A stretch of 64,000 nucleotides of DNA, taken from the NCBI GenBank assembly GCA_037178975.1, contig JASJZH010000002.1:5507501-5571500 (forward strand), in the 5' to 3' direction. The notes below the pieces were generated by a model, which was not told the DNA's origin, did not search any database, and saw nothing but the letters and a program-made list of their open reading frames with translations. Position numbers and translations under genes: made by a program. Origin of the DNA: Oscheius tipulae (lineage: Eukaryota; Nematoda; Chromadorea; Rhabditida; Rhabditidae). Shown here piece by piece: positions 22,731-35,175 of this stretch. Position 1 is the first letter of the stretch. Each line of letters begins with the position of its first letter.

Positions 22731-25700
22731 ATTACGGTTAATTCTCAATTCTGTTTTTAAATGCTCCGTTTGTTCCACTTGTTATTGTTATTTTTTTTTA
22801 ATATACCTGTCAAATTTGATTGATAAAAGATATAGTAGTACACTTCTTTGAGGGGGGTTAGGCGACGCAATTAAACTCCTCAATTACCATAGAGGAGCCT
22901 CTGCTTCCGTCAATCACGACCGACGTCTCTCCGGGTGGCTTTTACGACCTATTTTCTCCTCGAAGAGGATCTCTCCACGTGAGATCAAGAAGGCACCTCA
23001 ATTTCATCGAGATCAATTTGGCACGTCATCACACCTAGCTATCTTAATCGGTATCTTTTAGTTCCATGTACGCGGAACTTGGCTTTTCTGTGTGGGAGTA
23101 GAGCCCAAAATAGCACAGTTTCTACTCAAACTACCTCGATAAAGCATGTTACCCTACGACATGAATTAGTTTCTTGATGGGTTCCGTGTACAGGCATTCA
23201 GTAAATGTCAGACATTTCTGAGCTATAGTAGACGGACTTGACTCTGTCATTCTGCTTTCCTTGGTCTTCGAAAAACTTCCTTTTACCACTACAGGATGTC
23301 TTTTATACAAGAAGCAAAGAAAAAACGTATACAAGAATTCTGTTTTAGGGAACAAGATAACTCTAAAGTCAAAAAGGTTAGGTGCCAAAAGTTAGTAGAA
23401 AGGGAGAGATCAGCGGTTCTTCTCTCTTTTTTCAGCAGATTGTTGGGCAAGAGGATTAAGGTATTTCTTATTAGGGAGGTAGACTGTCAGATTCAGGTGA
23501 GTTTGCTGCCTGACTGTTATTGACTTTTTTGACAGTTCACATCAAAAGTTGTTTAGAAAATAGTCTAGAGTTTGCTTTTCCTGGACTGATTGTAAGATGA
23601 ATGCATGAAGCGTTGAATCCCAGTAAACTAGCCAAGAGTTCTACTTGAAAACTACTTGAGCATTCCTTCTTCGTTATTTCGTGGCTAAATTTCTGTGTTT
23701 ACTTTCTTTTCTCAATCCCTCTCGTTCCGTCTCCCGAACTCCCTATTTTCTGGCACAGTCTCCTTCACATTTTGGTTTTAGTCTAAACATAAAAACCCCC
23801 TCCCATCCTATTTGTCAAAGCTAACCTCTGCTTCCTTCAGCCCAAAGTTTATCACTTTCTCTCTCCTCAAAAAGAGATTGGATTTCCCACAGCGATGCAA
23901 TATTCAGGATGTTGTTCCAGTCGGTGGGTGGTTCGAGATCTTCGAGCCGAAAAGCTGCATTTCTAAACTGTCTTCTGACTAACCAGACTCAAAAAGAAGA
24001 CCAGCAACGTGCTCGAACTCTTGCTCACCCATCCAGACAAAACTGTCTACCTAGGCTCCTAATTGAATCTCTCCACGTGTACTCACACCTAATGAGATTA
24101 TTATGTGCCTCTAGCAGATTACCAGTAGTACTCTAACTAGGTCTACTCCATACTCCTTCGAATTCTTGAGATAATACTTTCCCTGATATGAATGAGTAAG
24201 GTCACCCATTGACAAATTAGCCTATTCGATATGCATGTGTTCATATCCTTCTCTCTGACGTGGCTCCTCTTCATTAATATGTCCTCCTTTTTGTTAGAAG
24301 TGAGATGATACGGAAGAGATAGTTCAACAGCCTGAGAAAAAGTACTATGTGAGCTCATTAGAGTGCGATCATGAGTCAGGTTGATCGGAGATGAAAGGAG
24401 CTGATTTTTATGTCTCTATCTACCTTTCTCTCTCCAAGGATCGTGAGTCAAACGACTGAATGGACTTTCTGGGTTCGCAGAATGTTCCTGACGTCTTTTG
24501 AGAACAGTCACTCGACCGTAAACTGCAAGTGACTATTCTGATTTGCCGGACTCTTGAGCATACATCAGACTGGTCATAGGACCACTTTCATTACTGTTCT
24601 TCAAAGAGTTCGTCAAGCAACTTTCTGTAGTCTAGATTGGAGTGCACAAAAATGTACACAAAACAATTCTTATCGATACTCATCTCCAACATGCACCAAT
24701 CTACTGTCAATGACACTGAAACATCCTCACAGTACCAGTCCGCACAAGTCTCACACGCTGTCGTCCTCAGTCCTTCTACATTGTCTTGACAGGCAAAAGA
24801 TGACGTTTTGTTTAGGTAGATCAGCGCTTTCAGTCTAGGTTACGGTACCGGAACCGGTTAAAAGTCTATACGATCGGTCGCCTTGTACACTTTCTGGTAA
24901 ACTGTCTTATATTGCGAGCATTCCCAATCACTGGTTTCAGTTTTCTTTCCCTGTTCTCTTCTGATTCTCGAGTTTCTTTGCAGCCGAAAAACCTGATTAT
25001 GAGCTCATTCTGATAACAACTTTTCCTACATGTTCAAGAACCATTACTTCAATTGGGTTTCCGGCGACATTTTCATTCTCTGACTGAATCTTCATACCAA
25101 TAATGTAAACGACAAACAGGCCTAGTAAACTCAAACTAACGTAAACTGTTATTTTCCTCCAATGCTCTCTAAACATTTAAATAGGAGCGTTTGGAAGAAG
25201 AAAGCGTCTCGGTCCAATTAGCCACGGAATGATGTAAAACAGTCATCTGCAGGCCCCTAAGTGACTGCGACCTCCCACTCTTCCTCATTCCCATTTTTGT
25301 CAATCTGGGCCCCTACTTCAGTTCCGCCTTCTCTTGTTCAAAAAAGGCGTGAACCTCTCTTATAGGGCGGGATCCAAGTCTCGTAAAATTCGCTCACATG
25401 CACACATTAAATCGCCATTAGGTCGCTCTGTTTTCTGGGCTTCAGTCTCTGGATTTCATTACAGAATCACCGGTCCAGTATTTTTTTCTTTGGAAGTCAC
25501 TGTCACAAGACAATAGAAAACAATGTAGACTGTTATACCTTGTAACTCTTCAGTCTTTTGTCTCGTCCTTTCGTTTAAGTTGTACCAGAGGAGAACTTAA
25601 GCGATTTCAAGAACTTATAACCATAAACAGTTAGGAAGCTTTAGTATCTTAAGAACGATCATTGTGCCCGTCTAGACAACCGTCCTTTGTTTGACATCCT

Positions 25701-27982
25701 TTCGTCCTCATTTTGAAGGCTTTTATTGTGGTAGGGAGGGAAGCATGATAAACTTGAAAATGTACGATTGGTTACTAGAGGGCTCTTTCGGATCAAGAGA
25801 TATTGGAAAGAGGACCTGGTTGTATATAGGTTATAAGTCGTTATAATCTATACCTATGAAGAGACATGAGTCTGTACTTGACGCTTCCTATAACTGTTCG
25901 GATATCTTCTGTTGCCAATTGAACTGGGACAAGATCATGCCCGAACTTTCATTGTTGTCTTGGTAGATTCCTGTCAACATCTTTAAGATCAAAGTAAGCT
26001 ACAAGAAGCAAAGGTAAAAAGTTATCTCTTTTTATAGCCTAAGTCCAGAAGTTCATCTTTATTTCCATGTCCCCAAATGGCTCAAACAATCCAATTAGAC
26101 TCTTCCTGTTCCAGACCTCCAAAAAGCAAATATGGCATCTGTAAATGATTCACCTCATTGTTTCCCTCCTTTCCTTCTTTACTACTTCTCTTATTAAATC
26201 CCATCTGGCTCGTCTCATTAACAAACCCACTAATCTCATTATTTTCGTAGTGAGATAGCATGACTACTGCTCCGATTCTTCCTTGTTATTCCCTTGCCGT
26301 TTTGTAATCTCGAGTTGCCATCTCTTCCAGAATCCTCTGGGACCATTCAGGCCATTCCAGAAAGTCTCCTTTAGCCGGACCAAAAGTTTCGAGTCCTATA
26401 AAAAGGCCGGAGACTTATGGTGTCAGGAAATGTGTTTACGAGAGGAGGTGGCTTATTTCCGGATCTCTTAATTGCTGTGGAGACTAAATGTGTTTGTGAT
26501 CATTACGAGAGAAATGACACTACCATCATCATCACAAAGTTGTGCGCATAATTGGATAGCGGAAATGAGACAGAAACAATTGTTACGTAGTTTTCTGTTA
26601 CGGTAACCAGCCGATTACTGTAGTCTTCACAACAGTTGGGGCGCAGTGATCACCAATCACTTCTCTTCCTTGTACCAGCACAACTTTGCATCACTTTTGG
26701 AAGTCTTACACTGTAAGCCGAGCAATATTATGATTCATCCCGGGCTTCTCTATCTTTGCTCCTCTACATTTGTATGCAACCGTCATCTACTCTCGTTTCC
26801 TATTCTGATAGCTATATAGGACCACCTCCTTCTCTAACTCCAGTCCCGACACCAGCTCCTACTATCTAGTCTCAATCTTAGGGTGATTCAGTTTGAGAAA
26901 TGTCACACAGCTGGTTGTTATGTTTTAGACCACTTTGCGCAATTATGGTTTTACTTATCAGGTGTTCTTGCTAGTCTGTTACTGGAAATGTTACAATGGA
27001 GATGGGGTAAGAGGTGAGACGAGTGAATTAAGGCATTAGACTAAACTATCTCTTCTGCATATGAGAGAGAAGAATCAGATGCACAAGACAAGATAGGTCA
27101 CTCCCAGGATACAGACAAGGCATTACAGAGACGAGATGGGACAGGTCAACAGACTAGACAGACTAACGTTAAGATACAGAAGACAGTCAAAAGGTACATA
27201 AGAAGACTAGACATGAGAGCAAGGAGTCAAGGGATGAGTGAAGAGGACAAGAGACAAGATAATTCCTAGACTGCACAATAGAGTTGGGACAAGGGATCTG
27301 GGCCAGATTCGTGATCTTCAACAACAAAGATCAGATATCTGAATTCTCCCACCCTCGCTCCGTACACGCTCGTCCCTTTCTACTTCCAATGCCGGTGACG
27401 ATACCCTCATGAGAGTCAGTGTTCCAATTTGAGCAATTACCTCCGTCAGTTCTGATTTCATTATCATGTCGCGGGGTTAGATTAAATTGGTTATTGTCTC
27501 GCTATCTACCCTTTCTTCGACTCTAGTCACGAAAACGATCTTCGCGTTTTCATGCTTCAAGTGGCTGTCTGGGTTTTTCAAGGAGTTGGGGAGTGCCAGG
27601 AGCCCTTCCGGCTAAACGAGAGGCGGCGACTTTCTCACGCCTCATCTAACGAAAATGATTCTGTCGTTTTCTGTTCTTCACTGTCTCTCATTCTTTCATC
27701 GCCTATCCACAAACCTCATGGAGCCTTTTGAACTCATTGACTGTCTCTCGGTCGCCCAAGACTTTATTTGACCGGCGGTTTTCGACCCTTGGAACTGATT
27801 ATCTAGTCTTCTGATGTTCTGCAAAGTTGTCCCTCCGAAGCCGAGCTATAACTTTTTAAAACAAAATGTAAAATCAGTCCCTGTACTCAAAAATTGCAAC
27901 CTTCTCTTCTCCTCCTTCCAGACACTTTTCAACGAACAAACTAATTCATTTTCAGGGCCCCGCAACAGTTAATTGAGAGATT
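22731..27982. other. Five-kilobase stretch with no supported gene
   Basis: Both strands were read. Only short frames are present, such as one at 24554-24838, with no family resemblance and no consistent exon pattern. A purine-rich, GACAAG/GAGACAAG-like low-complexity segment covers about 27000-27260. A TTTTCAG acceptor at about 27949-27955 lies 27 bases before the neuropeptide ATG and may be its trans-splice site. Long intergenic DNA before a neuropeptide gene could contain cell-specific regulatory elements, but none is identifiable by eye. Confidence 0.5.
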
Positions 27983-28319
27983 ATGAGTTCAGCCGCTGCC
28001 GTGATTGTGCGATGCCTTCTGCTCTGTCTCCTTCTCATCACAATCTCACAAGGGTAAGTCAAAAAAGTGAAGGGTAATGACCGAATTTAGATTCTACTTG
28101 GGCGAATATCCGTCGGACTTCCAGTCTATTCGACCAATGAAAAAATCGAGCCAATTGAGAGCACTAGCTGGAGGCAGAAATTGCTTTTTCAGGTTTGTCT
28201 TTATCACCTTTTGAGACCAAAATGTCCGTTTCAGTCCCATCAATTGCGTCATCACACATGATGTCTCAACATACAGGAAACTGGCAGGAAATACCCAGAA
28301 TGCCTACTTGACCGAATAG
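27983..28319 (+). CDS. Allatostatin-C/somatostatin-like neuropeptide precursor
   Basis: This is a small secreted precursor of about 80 residues. Exon 1 encodes a signal peptide (VIVRCLLLCLLLITISQG). Exon 2 begins FYLGEYPSDFQSIRPMKKSS and continues to GGRNCFF; exon 3 completes SPINCVITHDVSTYRK. The core RNCFFSPINCV has two Cys separated by six residues (codons 28182-28184 and 28245-28247). This matches the disulfide ring of insect allatostatin C, whose core is CYFNPISC. Dibasic KK lies before and RK after the candidate peptide, fitting prohormone convertase cleavage. An intron falls inside the ring. Both splices are in phase 2, and AATAAA follows the stop. Insect AstC acts through somatostatin-type GPCRs. 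Assignment rests on the ring spacing, residues and precursor layout, so it is an inference. Confidence 0.72.
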
Positions 28320-28355
28320 ACAGAACTCGATACAGATCTCTCATAATATTCTGTG

Positions 28356-28361
28356 AATAAA
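28356..28361 (+). terminator. Polyadenylation signal of the neuropeptide gene
   Basis: AATAAA lies 37 bases after the stop codon of the AstC-like precursor. Confidence 0.6.
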
Positions 28362-28525
28362 TTGTTGACCAATAGACATAAAAGCGGGCAAAGTTTATGC
28401 AAAAACTGACAAACATTGCAACAAGAACAATAAGAGTGGCTAAAAACGGGAGGAAGAATGAGATAACACATCAAAAAGCAAACAAAAAGATCGGAAGCTG
28501 ACGGGGTACAAGAGAGGCAGGAAAA

Positions 28526-30612
28526 TTATCGGACGGCCATGACGATATCGTCAATCTTTAGAATGGACCGGACGCATTCGGAAGCCTGCTTGATAGCCGA
28601 CGAGGTAACCACGAGGGGCTGGAGGACATTCTCTTCGCGGATATCTGTCACGTAGCCCTGAAATTATCTTGTTTGGACAGGCAAAAAGTGGCCAAAACCT
28701 TGCGAACATTGATTCCGTAGTCGCTGTTTCCATTGGCGTGCTGGTTGCGGAGCTCGGTGACCGTCTGGATTGGCGAGAGACCAGCATTCTCGGCCAGGGT
28801 GTAGGGAATGAGCTCCAGAGCGTCGGCAAACGCTCTCCAGCAGTATTGGGTGGCACCGCTCTGGCTCTGGGCGATTTGGCGAAGTTTTACGGCAATTTCC
28901 ATCTCGGGAGCTCCTCCTCCTGGAAAACATTCTTTTCATTTCGAAAAATGAGGAATGGTAATTAGCTACTATCTGCTACAGACTGTTCTACCATGTATCT
29001 CTACCAAGGGCCATTTTTAACTTCAATGTTGACAATTACTAATTGACAATAAACGATTGTTTCTGCTTCGTGGTCACAGATAAACAGACAAGAGGCCGAA
29101 GATAGTCCGTTATATTGCATTGATCAGTCATCAATAAACAATCCAAAACCTTACCGGGCAGAAGGGCTCTCTTCTTCACGAGACAGCGAATAACACAGAG
29201 AGCATCGTGCAGAGAACGATCGGCCTCCTCCAGAACGAGCTTGTTCGAACCACGAATGAGAATAGAGACGGCCTGGCCCGGATTCTGGACACCAGTGACC
29301 TTGATGACTTTTCCGTCGCCTCCAGTGGAAATTTCCTCCACGAGATCGGCCGATCCGAGCGACTCGGCCACGAAGTGGTCAGCGGAGGCGACCGGTCTGC
29401 AGCCGAGAATCTGAATGAATATGTTTGGAGAATGACAAGCTAACAAACCTTGGAGTAGAATTCAATATCCTCGCGCTCGATATCCTTCACGACCATGATT
29501 TTCATTTTGGCGAGGAAGTGGAGCGAGAGCTCGTTGACAGCATCACGAAGGATGCTCTTCTGGATAAGGAGAACATTGCAGCCGGCCTTCTTGATCTGTT
29601 TGCAGAGATCCAATAGGTACTGTCGCTCCTCCTTCAGGGCACGATCCATCTGAGTGTAGTCGGTGATGATCACTTGGTTCTCCATCTGCAGTTTTCCCAT
29701 TACTGTACAAAAAAAATGAATAAACTCACATCGGTTTTGGGAGGGCTGAGTTGGAACTGGATCAGACCGATTTTGGCCTTCTCGACACGCGTCGGGCCGC
29801 CTCTTCCCATGGTCTTCTGGTCAATGAGAGCTCCCTCGATCATCTCGGACTCCTCGACGGTGTCGCCCATCTTCTTGACGATTTTGATCATATTAAGATT
29901 TACGGAAGTGTCCTTTGCCGGGTCGATGATCTTCTTGACAGCGTTGACGGCCATCGGGGCCAGAAGCCAGGAATGTTGAGATACAACCTTCGAGTTAAGC
30001 GATGTCGTGGCCATCTTTGTGAGAAGAGCATCATCGCTGAGATCAACCGGCGTGCTCATATTCTCCAAGATTTTCTCGGCCTGAGTAGCGGCGCTCTGGA
30101 AAGCGTCGGAAATGGTGGTCGGATGAATTCCTAAGAAAGAAATGAGGAAAAACTTGAGGGGATTGAACCTTTCTCGAGAAGAGTCTGAGCAGCGTCGAGA
30201 AGGGCTCCGGCCATGACGACGACGGTCGTGGTTCCATCTCCGGCTTCGATATCCTGGGCCTTGGAGAGTTCGACGAGCTAAAATGTTAGGTAATGATAAA
30301 CAAAGAAAAATATACCATTTTAGCGGTTGGATGGATGACACTCATCTGGTTGAGGATCGTTGCTCCGTCGTTGGTGATAGTCACGTCTCCATTGCCCGAC
30401 TGGATCATTTTGTCCATTCCACGGGGACCAAGGGAGGTACGGACGGCATCGGCGACAGCCTTGGCAGCAACGATGTTGCTGAAATTGCATTGAGACCGTA
30501 ATTATAAAGAAAGCTACCTGTTTCTGACACTTCCAGACTTGTCCTTGTCCTTGAAAGCCGATTCTTTCCCGCTGGCCGAGTTGGTCTTTACAGCGGTAAC
30601 TGGAGCCGACAT
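28526..30612 (-). CDS. cct-4: T-complex protein 1 subunit delta (CCT4)
   Basis: This is one of eight subunits of the cytosolic TRiC/CCT chaperonin that folds actin, tubulin and other proteins with ATP. The minus-strand product starts [16 protein letters not shown] at 30612. It carries [20 protein letters not shown], the ATP-site motif [13 protein letters not shown] and the catalytic loop [33 protein letters not shown] and [18 protein letters not shown] are delta-type signatures. Later segments include [47 protein letters not shown] and [16 protein letters not shown], ending [13 protein letters not shown]. Length and residue pattern match CCT4 rather than other CCT subunits. Six or more introns are short. 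The gene is divergent from RPN7 and converges with the neuropeptide gene. Confidence 0.95.
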
Positions 30613-31313
30613 ATCCTGGAAACAGCGTGCTAAAAACGAAGAGAAGTATGTCAAAAAGCCTTTAGAGCAACAAGAACAGTAGTGGATTCAACGAATTCCG
30701 CATTGACTTGCAATTTGAGAGCTTTCTGACTTTTTGACTTACAGGAAACTGTTCTGAATTGCTATATGGGGTTTCAACCTTCGCAGAATCGGAAATACAT
30801 GTTCAAACGATCAAGAAAAATCAGAAGAAGGCAAAGAATTGGACGAAAGAACTCAGAATTGAGGGCAGTGTAAATATTCAAGCCCAGAAAGATCCCGGCA
30901 AATCGCGACAGGACCCAGTCTGCCAAAAGTGCGCGGACATTGCAGACATTTTCAAATCATCAAATCTCCGTTGTTTTCCTCTTTGTCTGTTTCTCTTCAG
31001 TTTCTTGTCTTTTTCCATGTTTTAGTCTTGAGCTCACACGATTTTATTGTAACACATGTTCCGCAACCGTAGAAACTCATAATAGTGCTCGATACTGGTT
31101 TATATAACAAAGAACATTTTCGTTTACATCCCTTGTTCAGATTTTCTACTTTGCTGAAAAAACTGAGAGTCAATTTTAGGCTTGGGAATAGCATTAAACA
31201 TTCGAGATTATTATTTGAAGAGAAAGATTGAACATAAGAACTTTCTGTGTTCGCGACACGGTCTTCCTCGTGTTGTTTTTTCTGGACCATCTCTCAACAA
31301 AACTTTTAGGAAA
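30613..31313. other. Divergent promoter region, CCT4 and RPN7
   Basis: About 700 bases separate two proteostasis genes transcribed outward. No coding signal is seen. A CTTTTAG acceptor at 31303-31309 lies just before the RPN7 start and may receive a spliced leader. Confidence 0.45.
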
Positions 31314-32754
31314 ATGCCCGCCGATGATGGAAACTACGAGAAGGAGGTCATTTCCAAGCATCCGGACCTTCATCTGGCCCAGCTGAGATATCTCGTTCAG
31401 CACCCGGATCTATCGAATGATCGGAAACAGGGCCACCTGGCCGAGCTCCAGAAAGTAAGTTTTACTGTTTTTTTTCCATATGTGTTGGTTTGTAGGCCAT
31501 AATAGAATTCGACATGGCTCCACTGTACAAAATTCTGTGTGATGAGCTCAAAGTGGCGCCGGATGCAGCTCAACTAAAGAAGATGGAAGACGCCAACGCT
31601 GCCAAGATCAAAGAAGTCGAAGCCGAGATTGCCGATGCTGAATCGAACCTTAGTAAGCAGAGCCCTACAGCTTTTCAAAAAAGTTCTTTTAGGCGAGTCG
31701 GAAGTGCGCCACGCCTACTTGAAGAAATTCGAATATTACTGCCAGATTGGCGACAAGGAGCAGTGCTGCAAAACATTTACCGCTACCTACGACAAGACCG
31801 TTGGCCTCGGTTACAAGATTGATCTTGTCTTCACGATGATTCGCGTCGGCCTGTTCTGGCTCGATCACAAGCTCATCAATCAGTACATCACCAAGGCCAA
31901 GGATCTCATGAATCAGGTACTTTTATCCTTTTACTTGAGTGGCCTGATTCAGGGAGGAGACTGGGAGAGAAAGAATCGTCTCCGATCCTACGAAGCCCTC
32001 TACAAGGTCGCCGTCCGTGACTTCGTCGGGGCTGCCAGCCTCTTCCTCGAGGCCGTCCCGACCTTCGGATCCTACGAGCTGATGACCTACGAAGATCTCA
32101 TTTTCTACACGGTCGTTACAACTCTTTACGGTGATTTTCTTTGTCGGACTTAAAAAAATTTCAAGTTCAGCCCTGGAACGACCGGATCTCAGAACGAAGG
32201 TCATCAAGTGCAACGAAATTCAGGAGCAGTTAACTGGCGGCGGGGTGAACGGAAATCTCATTCCGATCAGGGAGTATCTGGACTCATTCTACGGCTGCCA
32301 CTACGAGCGATTCTTCCATCAATTGTGTGCTCTCGAGTCCGAAAGGGTATGTCTTCTTCTTTTTCAAGAATAACCAAGTTTCAGCTGAAATTCGACCGCT
32401 ATCTCTGTCCCCACTTCAACTACTACTCCCGGGCAATGCGTCTTCGTGCCTACGAACAGTTTCTGGCCCCGTACAAGACGGTTCGAATGGACATGATGGC
32501 CAGCGACTTTGGCGTCTCACGCGACTTTGTCGACCGGGAACTTCACAAATTCGTCGCCGCCGGACGTCTGAACTGCCGGATTGACGCCGTCAACGGTGTC
32601 ATCGAGATGAATCATCCCGACTCGAAGAATCATCTCTACAAACAACTCATCAAGTAAGTTTTATAGCTTTATCGATTTCACATTGACTGCTTCCAGAGAC
32701 GGCGACATTCTGCTGAACCGTATCCAAAAATTGGCTCGTGTGATCAACTCTTAA
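31314..32754 (+). CDS. 26S proteasome regulatory subunit RPN7 (PSMD6)
   Basis: This is a lid subunit of the 19S regulatory particle. The ATG at 31314 follows a lone CTTTTAG acceptor. The N-terminal half reads HPDLHLAQLRYLVQHPDLSN, then MAPLYKILCDELK. Next come TPR-like helices (GESEVRHAYLKKFEYYCQIG, GLGYKIDLVFTMIRVGLFW, KNRLRSYEALYKVAVRDF). The C-terminal PCI domain includes VRMDMMASDFGVSRDFVD and LHKFVAAGRLNCRIDAVNG, ending NRIQKLARVINS. The order and length (about 390 residues) match RPN7. Seven exons are separated by short introns. PPWD1 starts 149 bases downstream on the same strand, which is typical spacing for a nematode operon. Confidence 0.95.
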
Positions 32755-32903
32755 ACCCAATTTCTCTCTTTCCCCGTGCTGTATTTATGTTTGGGTACTT
32801 GATAAATATTTCCGTCTTTTTTCTCTGAGTGAAAACTTCTTTGGTTGCTACCACGAGACTATAACTAATCTTCTCCCATTTTGCTCACAATCTGATCTCT
32901 AGA

Positions 32904-35110
32904 ATGGTCGATTCTGTCAAAAAGAGGCCTATGGAGGAGGCAGAGCTCGAGCCCGAGGTCAAAAAGGCCAAGATTCTGCCCTACGAGGCGACGTATCTTC
33001 GATCAGTTCCGTCCGCTCGCCAATACGAGAAATCATTCATGCATCGGGAGCCGATCACGCATGCGATTGCCACGGACACGGATTTCATCGTGACGGCCAG
33101 TCTCGACGGCCATTTGAAGTTTTGGAAGAAGAAATACGGGGAGGGAGTCGAGTTTGTCAAGCACTTTCGCTGCCATCTTCGTAAGTTTTTGATTTTTTGG
33201 TGACTAAATGTATATCATCCCAGATGCCTTCTCGGACGTGGTGGTCAATTTCAACGGAACTCTGCTCGCGACAGTCTGCGAAGAGGACAAATCGGTCAAG
33301 ATTTTCGACGTGGTCAATTTCGACATGATTAACATGCTCAAGATGAACTTTGCGCCAAAGAAGGCCTGCTGGGTGCATCAGGAATCTGATCTGGTCACGT
33401 ATCTGGCCGTCACGAGTGCCACCGATGGCAAAGTGGCGATTGTGGATGGAAAAGGGACTTCGGATGTTCTCAACTCAATTTCTCGACACACAAAGCCTGT
33501 TCGCTTGATCGAGGTGGGCTTTGTTTTGTAGTTTTTCACTCAAATTGTCCTTCAGTATAACGCAAAAGTCGACATCACAGTCTCGATTGACGAGGCCGCA
33601 ATGATTGAGTTCTGGAGCGGAGCACAGGACGATTTTGAGTTCCCGAAGAATGTCAAATGGGAGTACAAGATGGAGACGGATCTCTACGAATTCATGAAGG
33701 TTCCAGTCCATTTTTGCTTGTAAAATCAATGAAATTAAGCTGAAAACAATGCCCTGCGCTCTGGCCATCAATCCGGACGGGAAAACCTTTGCCACCTATG
33801 CCGAAGATAGAAGAGTTCGTATTTTCAACATGGTCACTGGCAAAATCGTCCAGACGATCGATGACACAATGAACTATTACCTGAATTCGGCCAAGGCTGA
33901 AAGGTAATGCGTTTCCTCTCTAAAAACAATAAATTCAGAAACTTTGGTCTTCAAAACATGGAATGGAATCGGCGCGTGGCCACAGAAAGAGACTTGGATC
34001 GAGAGAAGACGACCGCTTTCAAGCACATGCGAATCTGCTGGGATTATTCCGGCAATTTCCTTCTTTATCCAACTCTTGTAGGAGTCAAGGTTCTCTATTT
34101 TCATTTTGCTAAGTGTTTAAAAACTAGGTGTACAACGTGGTGACGGAGGAAGTAGTTCGAGAGATAGGAAAAGATGAGACGATGCGAATCACCGGTGTCT
34201 CCCTGTGTCGAGCCGTTCCGGATATTCGGGATCGTCTACAGGGAGCAGCTGCCACTTTGGCCACGGAAGTTGCTGACAATCCGACCCTGAATAAGATCAG
34301 CGATCCTGACCCGATTATGGTCAGTTTTTTTTTCATGTTTCCCCAACAAAATGGCAAAAACAGGTCTGTGCTGGATACAAGAAAAACCGTTTTTATCTCT
34401 TCACAAACACAGAGCCTTTCTCCACGGAGGAGGACGAGAACAATGCGGCCAGTCGCGATATTTTCAACGAGAAGCCCAAGAAGGAGGATCAGATCACCGC
34501 CGTCGAGGTATTTACATTCTATTCTATCTGTTTTAGCCATTCATTTTAGGAAGAGAGGTATTCGAACAAGTTGAACGAGCAGGCGGTGCTCCACACGACG
34601 ATGGGCGACATTCACATCAAGCTCTTCGGCATGGAATGTCCGCGGACAGTCGAGAATTTCTGCACGCTATCACGAAGAGGACACTATAACGGACTGACGT
34701 TCCATCGTGTGATCAAGAGTTTCATGATCCAGACCGGAGATCCGACAGGGAAAGGAACCGGAGGACAGTCGATTTGGGGAGCCGATTTCGAGGACGAGTT
34801 TCATCCACGACTTCGGCACGAGAAGCCCTTCATGGCAGGTTTTTGGCCTTTTGAAATGATCGAAGAGTGTAAAAATCGAAGATAATAAGAAAACTTCCAG
34901 GTCTCGATGGCTAACGCAGGTCCCAATTCGAACGGTTCGCAGTTCTTCATCACCGTCTGTCCGGCTGACTGGCTCGACGGAAAAAACACCCTTTTTGGAG
35001 AGGTCATCGAGGGAATGAACGTCGTCCAGCGCATCAACTCCGTCGATACATTCCCGAAGAGCGGTCGCCCCAAGACCGAGATCAAGGTCATGTCCGTATC
35101 GTTAAAGTAA
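32904..35110 (+). CDS. PPWD1-type peptidyl-prolyl isomerase with WD repeats
   Basis: This is a nuclear cyclophilin of spliceosomal complexes. The acceptor CTCTAG ends one base before the ATG at 32904, a likely trans-splice site. The N-terminus has a basic segment ([20 protein letters not shown]), then WD repeats ([51 protein letters not shown]). The C-terminal cyclophilin domain reads [74 protein letters not shown] and [12 protein letters not shown]. The catalytic Arg (FHR), FFIT and the cyclosporin-binding Trp are present. The intron inside the cyclophilin domain (34835-34900) begins with GC rather than GT. Gene order RPN7-PPWD1 and spacing suggest co-transcription. The gene converges with the ground-like gene, 65 bases away. 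Confidence 0.95.
34835..34900 (+). other. GC-AG intron in PPWD1
   Basis: The family-conserved junction KPFM|VSMANAG can only be made in frame if the intron begins GCAGGT at 34835 and ends TTCCAG at 34900. The nearby GTTTTT donor would shift the frame into a stop. Confidence 0.65.
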
Positions 35111-35175
35111 TTCTGTTGCATTTCATGAACATTCGATCTCAGCAATACATACAGGACAATATAAATAGAAGGGCT

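Noticed and set aside
24554-24838. 94-codon frame in the gene-poor stretch
   Set aside because: Ser/His/Thr-rich, no homology recognised and no promoter or splice support.
27000-27260. Purine-rich repeated GACAAG text as a possible CRISPR or satellite
   Set aside because: No regular unit or spacer structure; only compositional bias.
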